Shown: in pieces, positions 60,456-64,000 of the stretch
How the letters are laid out: the number at the start of each line of letters is the position of its first letter
How positions within the stretch are numbered: position 1 is the stretch's first letter
Assembly: GCF_030540825.1 (NCBI RefSeq)
Contig: NZ_JAUOEO010000001.1
Location: forward strand, 4,415,001-4,479,000
Direction: 5' to 3'
From: Flavivirga spongiicola
GTDB lineage: Bacteria; Bacteroidota; Bacteroidia; Flavobacteriales; Flavobacteriaceae
DNA: 64,000 nucleotides
Made by a program: the position numbers and the translations under genes
The notes under the pieces: model-generated
Told to the model about the DNA's origin: nothing
The model's database searches: none
The model's input: the letters and a program-made list of their open reading frames with translations, nothing else

Positions 60456-62873
60456 TTATTCTGTTCTTAAACTTTTTGCAGGATTAGCATTAGCTACTTT
60501 AAAGCTTTGAAAACTTATAGTAGCCAGTGTAATAATTAGTACGGTAAATCCTGCAATAATAAATACCTCCCATTGGATACCAATATGAAAAGCAAATCCT
60601 TGTAACCATGCATGCATTAAATACCATGCTATTGGTATTACAATTAGAAATGCTACTAAAGTGAGGTTTATAAAATCTTTAGAAAGCATAGTAACTAGCT
60701 CTAAAGTGTTTGCTCCCAAAACCTTTCTAACACCTATTTCTTTTGTTCTTTTATGCGCTGTGAGTGCGGTTAATGCATATAAACCCAAGCAGGTTACAAT
60801 CAATGCTAAAATGGTAAAGAATGTGAGTATTGTTCTGTGGTTTTTGTCACTTCTATATTGGGCATTATAAAAACTATCTGTAAAAAAATAATCAAAACTG
60901 GAACTCTCAAAATATGTTTTCCAAGTATTTTCGACACCAGATATGAGGTTATCTATATTATTACCGGTGAAACTCACAGTGATATAAGCTGGAGGGATCC
61001 ATCCAATAGTTCCATTTAATATAAACATAATGGGGGTATAACTATTATTAAGACTTTTTTGATGCCAGTTCTCTGTAACACCGATTATTTTATAGGGTTC
61101 AGGCTGCCCTTCGAGGAACACTTCTTTTCCAATAGCGTCTTTAGCATTAGGTATTTCAAGGGATTTAAGAGACGCTTCATTTATCATAATGTTATTCTTT
61201 TCATCACCATAGCTCTTATCATAAGATCGCCCTTCCAAAACCTCTATTTTATAAGTATCTAAATAATCATAATCAATCGTAAGCATTTCATAAAGACGGT
61301 TTTTATCTGCTGTTGCCGATTTCAATTTATTTGACGCAAACATGGCGACCTCCATACCGGGAATAGAACCCGATAATGTAACACCTTTAATATCATGACG
61401 ACTTTTAAGTTTCTCCGTAAAACTTTTTATTTTTTGTTCCATGTCTTCAGTTTTCGCAGGAAACTTTAAGACCACTTTATCATCAATATTAATACCCAAA
61501 GACTGGATTTGCATAAATTGAATTTGGTTATATACGGTAAGTGTACCAATAATTAAAAACAAAGACATAACTAACTGAATAACAACCAAAAAACTTAAAG
61601 GAGATAGTCTTTTATTGCTAGCTTTCAGTTTTCCTTTTAGCATTTCAATAGGCTTAAAAGACGATAGAACAAATGCTGGATAAAACCCAGAAAGTAAAAC
61701 ACCTACAATAAAAATTAATCCTGCTGCGATCCAGAAATAGCTTTGACTAAGCGGCAAGAATAATAACTCTGAATCTACTAAATGGCTTAGGCTAGGCAAT
61801 GCTATAAAAATTAGTATTACAGAAAGAACCAATGCCATGCTATTGGTAAAGAGAGACTCAAACATAAATTGCCCAAGTAACATTTTTCTTCCAATACCAT
61901 GAACCTTTTTAACGGCTATTTCCATGGTTCTTTCATAAGACTGGGCAATTGAAATATTTACATAATTGCTCCAAGCAATAGTTAATAGCATGATGGCAAC
62001 AAGCAATAAAGAATATAGGGTTACTTTATTGCCTTTGGTTTCTCTTTCATATTGCTTCCAAGCATTCAAATGAATACTCCTTAATGGTACGAGCGAAACG
62101 CTCCATGTTTTAGATTTTAAAGCGGCCTCTGTTTTATAGTTTTCTGCCATCTCAGGAAACGCTTTTTCTATACTTTCAGCCGTTACATTTTTATTAAGTA
62201 ATACATAGGTGTATGCTTCATGCAGATACCAAAAATCTTTCTTCCAATCCGGAAGACTGTTTATGGAAATAAAATAATCAAATTGAATGTGTGAGTTCTT
62301 TGGAAGATCTTCAATAACGCCAGTAACTTCATATTTTTGAACACTGCTTTTTGTGCCAAAAGAAATTACTTTTCCCAAGGCAGGCTCCCCTTTAAATAAT
62401 TTTAATGCTACTTTTTGAGAAATGACTACGGAGGTAGGATTTAATAACATGGTAGACTTATCGCCTTCCAACAATTTAAAATCAAATATTTCGAAAAATG
62501 AAGGGTCGGTATAAGTCACACCTTTCTCTCTTATATAGTCATTATTATACCCCACTATTTGCTCTGTCTGATCTAAAGCCAGTCTTGCGAACGCTTCTAC
62601 TCCGGACATATTATTTTTCATGGCTTGTCCATACCCAAAAGCACTTGTTGCCCAGGCATCTGTTAGCACATCGCCTTCATAGAAATTACTTTCTACCCTG
62701 TAAATTCTATCTGCTTGAGAATGAAAAGAATCGAAACTAAACTCAGCATTCACATACAAAACAATTAAAACAGATGCTGCCAACCCAATGGCTAGACCAA
62801 AAATATTGATAGCAGAAAGCTTCTTATTTTTAAGCAAAATTCTAAGAGTCATTTTAAAATAGTTTTGAATCAT
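60456..62873 (-). CDS. MacB/FtsX-type ABC transporter permease
   Basis: 805 residues with the same double FtsX plan: MIQNYFKMTLRILLKNKKLS leader, a periplasmic domain starting AEFSFDSFHSQADRIYRVES (~45-280), FtsX core (NYVNISIAQSYERTMEIAVK, KVHGIGRKMLLGQFMFESLF). The second periplasmic domain (~450-680) precedes the last core TALTAHKRTKEIGVRKVLGA, ending ANPAKSLRTE. The first core is the most divergent of the array, with Tyr-Val-Asn-Ile in place of Phe-Met-Asn-Leu. It is followed after 12 bp by the next permease and preceded by a 55-bp gap with a short inverted-repeat element. Confidence 0.92.
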   Translation of the reverse strand: MIQNYFKMTLRILLKNKKLSAINIFGLAIGLAASVLIVLYVNAEFSFDSFHSQADRIYRVESNFYEGDVLTDAWATSAFGYGQAMKNNMSGVEAFARLALDQTEQIVGYNNDYIREKGVTYTDPSFFEIFDFKLLEGDKSTMLLNPTSVVISQKVALKLFKGEPALGKVISFGTKSSVQKYEVTGVIEDLPKNSHIQFDYFISINSLPDWKKDFWYLHEAYTYVLLNKNVTAESIEKAFPEMAENYKTEAALKSKTWSVSLVPLRSIHLNAWKQYERETKGNKVTLYSLLLVAIMLLTIAWSNYVNISIAQSYERTMEIAVKKVHGIGRKMLLGQFMFESLFTNSMALVLSVILIFIALPSLSHLVDSELLFLPLSQSYFWIAAGLIFIVGVLLSGFYPAFVLSSFKPIEMLKGKLKASNKRLSPLSFLVVIQLVMSLFLIIGTLTVYNQIQFMQIQSLGINIDDKVVLKFPAKTEDMEQKIKSFTEKLKSRHDIKGVTLSGSIPGMEVAMFASNKLKSATADKNRLYEMLTIDYDYLDTYKIEVLEGRSYDKSYGDEKNNIMINEASLKSLEIPNAKDAIGKEVFLEGQPEPYKIIGVTENWHQKSLNNSYTPIMFILNGTIGWIPPAYITVSFTGNNIDNLISGVENTWKTYFESSSFDYFFTDSFYNAQYRSDKNHRTILTFFTILALIVTCLGLYALTALTAHKRTKEIGVRKVLGANTLELVTMLSKDFINLTLVAFLIVIPIAWYLMHAWLQGFAFHIGIQWEVFIIAGFTVLIITLATISFQSFKVANANPAKSLRTE

Positions 62874-62887
62874 GATTTCTATTTTTT

Positions 62888-62922
62888 TAAAACCTGTAAG
62901 ATTTTGGAAACCTCATAGGTTT
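62888..62922. repeat. Short inverted-repeat element between permease genes
   Basis: AAACCT-CAT-AGGTTT (62908-62922), a perfect 6-bp stem, preceded by a degenerate copy AAAACCT-GTA-AGATTTT (62888-62905). It fits the AAACCTGnCAGGTTT-type repeat that I recall being dispersed in flavobacterial genomes; not searched here. Confidence 0.5.
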
Positions 62923-62928
62923 AGAGTT

Positions 62929-64000
62929 TTATTCAATTCGTAAGGTATCTACGGGGTTTGTTCTTACTAAAACGATGGTCTTAATACTCATAATAATTAG
63001 AGCAATACATAGCATCGCTAAACCACAGAGAATAAAAATCCACCAACTCAGTGCCGTTCTGTAAGCAAAATCTTCAAGCCAACGATTGAGTGCCCACCAA
63101 GCTATAGGCACAGCAATACTGAAAGCAATCAGAACTAACACCAAAAATTCTTTGTAAAGCAAAAAGTTTAATCGGGTTAGGGAAGCGCCCAAAATTTTTC
63201 TTATTCCTATTTCCTTTGTACGTCGTTCAATGGTATGTGTTACCAATCCCAATAATCCCATACAGCTAATTAGAATTGCAAGACCTGTAGCCCATTTTGA
63301 TAATGTGGCTGTTTTATGTTCTTGTTCATAAAATTGTTTTATAGTGCTATCCATAAAATTTACCTCAAAAACAGCTTCGGGGTAAATAGTTTTCCAAGTA
63401 TTCTTCATCTGCTTTATTATTTTGGACCACTGCATGGAAGCTTGTCTATCTAGTGAAAAATGAATGGTATTGAATTGTGAACGATGCCAATCACCAATTA
63501 ACGCCATGGGTTCTATATTTGTTTTTAGGGAACGTTGGTTAAAATCTTTCATAACACCAACAATAGGAATACGTAGGTTGTCCATCTTTAGAATTTTCCC
63601 AATAGCTTCCTGCGGGTTATTAAATCCTAATGCTTTTGAACAAGCTTCATTGATTATAAATTCCTGTACACTATCATTTAATCGTTCACGCCCTGCTAAG
63701 AGTTCTATATTATATACATTACGGTAATCTTGATCTCCATAAAGAAATTGTAAACTGGTATGAATTTCCCCTTGATTAGTATGATAGGTAACCATATTCG
63801 AAATAGTACTATTTGATGCAGGAGGGTTTCCTCCAAGACTTACAGACTTTATTTGAGGTACTGTCTTTATTGCTTCTATGAATCTTGAACGTTTATCTGC
63901 TGATGGATTGCGCCAAGTTCTAATAAATGCAGTAGCATCTGTTTTAAAACCCATATCCTTGTTTATTAAAAAATGTAATTGTTTACCGATAAGAATAGTT
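62929..64000 (-). CDS. MacB/FtsX-type ABC transporter permease, C-terminal part (cut by window edge)
   Basis: The reading frame runs from the stop at 62929 to the window edge without interruption. Upstream of the internal Met at 63954 it continues as TILIGKQLHFLINKD-MGFKTD, which matches the 'second membrane anchor, then Q-x-x-F-x-x-x-K-D-L-G-F' junction of the neighbouring permeases. So it is the C-terminal ~357 residues of a full permease, not a short gene. It shows the second periplasmic domain and last FtsX core (THTIERRTKEIGIRKILGAS), ending TNPVDTLRIE. It is the furthest upstream gene of the array in this window; the operon start lies to the right. Confidence 0.92.
   Translation of the reverse strand, partial: TILIGKQLHFLINKDMGFKTDATAFIRTWRNPSADKRSRFIEAIKTVPQIKSVSLGGNPPASNSTISNMVTYHTNQGEIHTSLQFLYGDQDYRNVYNIELLAGRERLNDSVQEFIINEACSKALGFNNPQEAIGKILKMDNLRIPIVGVMKDFNQRSLKTNIEPMALIGDWHRSQFNTIHFSLDRQASMQWSKIIKQMKNTWKTIYPEAVFEVNFMDSTIKQFYEQEHKTATLSKWATGLAILISCMGLLGLVTHTIERRTKEIGIRKILGASLTRLNFLLYKEFLVLVLIAFSIAVPIAWWALNRWLEDFAYRTALSWWIFILCGLAMLCIALIIMSIKTIVLVRTNPVDTLRIE

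Noticed and set aside
1-64000. Search for tRNA, rRNA, integrase, transposase or prophage genes
   Set aside because: None was recognised by eye on either strand, so no island boundaries could be proposed.

Overview
This 64 kb window is AT-rich chromosomal DNA of a gliding member of the Bacteroidota, most likely family Flavobacteriaceae. The evidence is an SprC-SprD-SprB-SprF gliding-adhesin locus with type IX secretion (T9SS) type B C-terminal domains, several promoters of the Bacteroidota form TTG-N(17-24)-TAnnTTTG, LytTR two-component regulators, DUF4270/DUF4907 proteins, and arrays of ~800-residue FtsX/MacB permeases. I see no rRNA, tRNA, CRISPR array, integrase or transposase. The species cannot be named from sequence alone.

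Layout. (1) 1-3271: histidine catabolism. hutH and the cut-off 5' part of hutU are on the minus strand, divergent from a LysR-type regulator, with overlapping promoters and a 6-3-6 inverted repeat between them. A 30-bp palindromic terminator separates lysR from (2) an M16 zinc peptidase (3463-6294). (3) 6864-29242: the gliding adhesin operon, transcribed leftward in the order sprC, sprD, sprB, sprF. SprB is a 5578-residue adhesin. About half of it is a higher-order array of ~590-residue blocks, four of which are almost identical in DNA. SprD is a PorP/SprF-type barrel followed by about 22 copies of a 16-residue Ala/Lys/Glu helix repeat and a SPOR-like C-terminus. (4) 29403-31757: two exported proteins, a probable beta-helix protein and an unknown. 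(5) 32172-39014: a cluster that looks like one unit, made of a kelch lipoprotein, DUF4907 and an atypical LytTR regulator (minus), then a DUF4270 lipoprotein and an outer-membrane barrel (plus), then a LytS-type kinase with a canonical LytTR regulator (minus). (6) 39762-48533: a six-gene catabolic-type operon (PSD1/DUF1549-DUF1553 cytochrome, DUF1501 protein, beta-propeller, DUF2231/cytochrome c/LRR protein, inositol-dehydrogenase-like oxidoreductase, SMP-30 lactonase). Upstream of it is a membrane-spanning AraC-type regulator whose duplicated periplasmic domain resembles a domain inside the PSD1 protein. (7) 50508-64000: a TolC protein, one ABC ATPase, four complete and one cut-off MacB/FtsX permeases, and a 63-residue protein resembling the N-terminus of FecR anti-sigma factors.

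How the genes work together. By analogy with Flavobacterium johnsoniae, SprF lets SprB reach the surface through T9SS, and SprC/SprD support SprB-driven gliding. The kelch/DUF4270 cluster pairs surface and outer-membrane proteins with their own two-component regulators. The PSD1 operon appears to be controlled by a regulator that binds a related ligand in the periplasm. The most promising undescribed units are the kelch-DUF4907-LytTR/DUF4270-barrel cluster and the PSD1 operon with its matching transmembrane AraC sensor. Several short inverted-repeat elements of REP/MITE type lie between genes, including a ~164-bp imperfect palindrome whose right arm forms the last codons of the lactonase gene.
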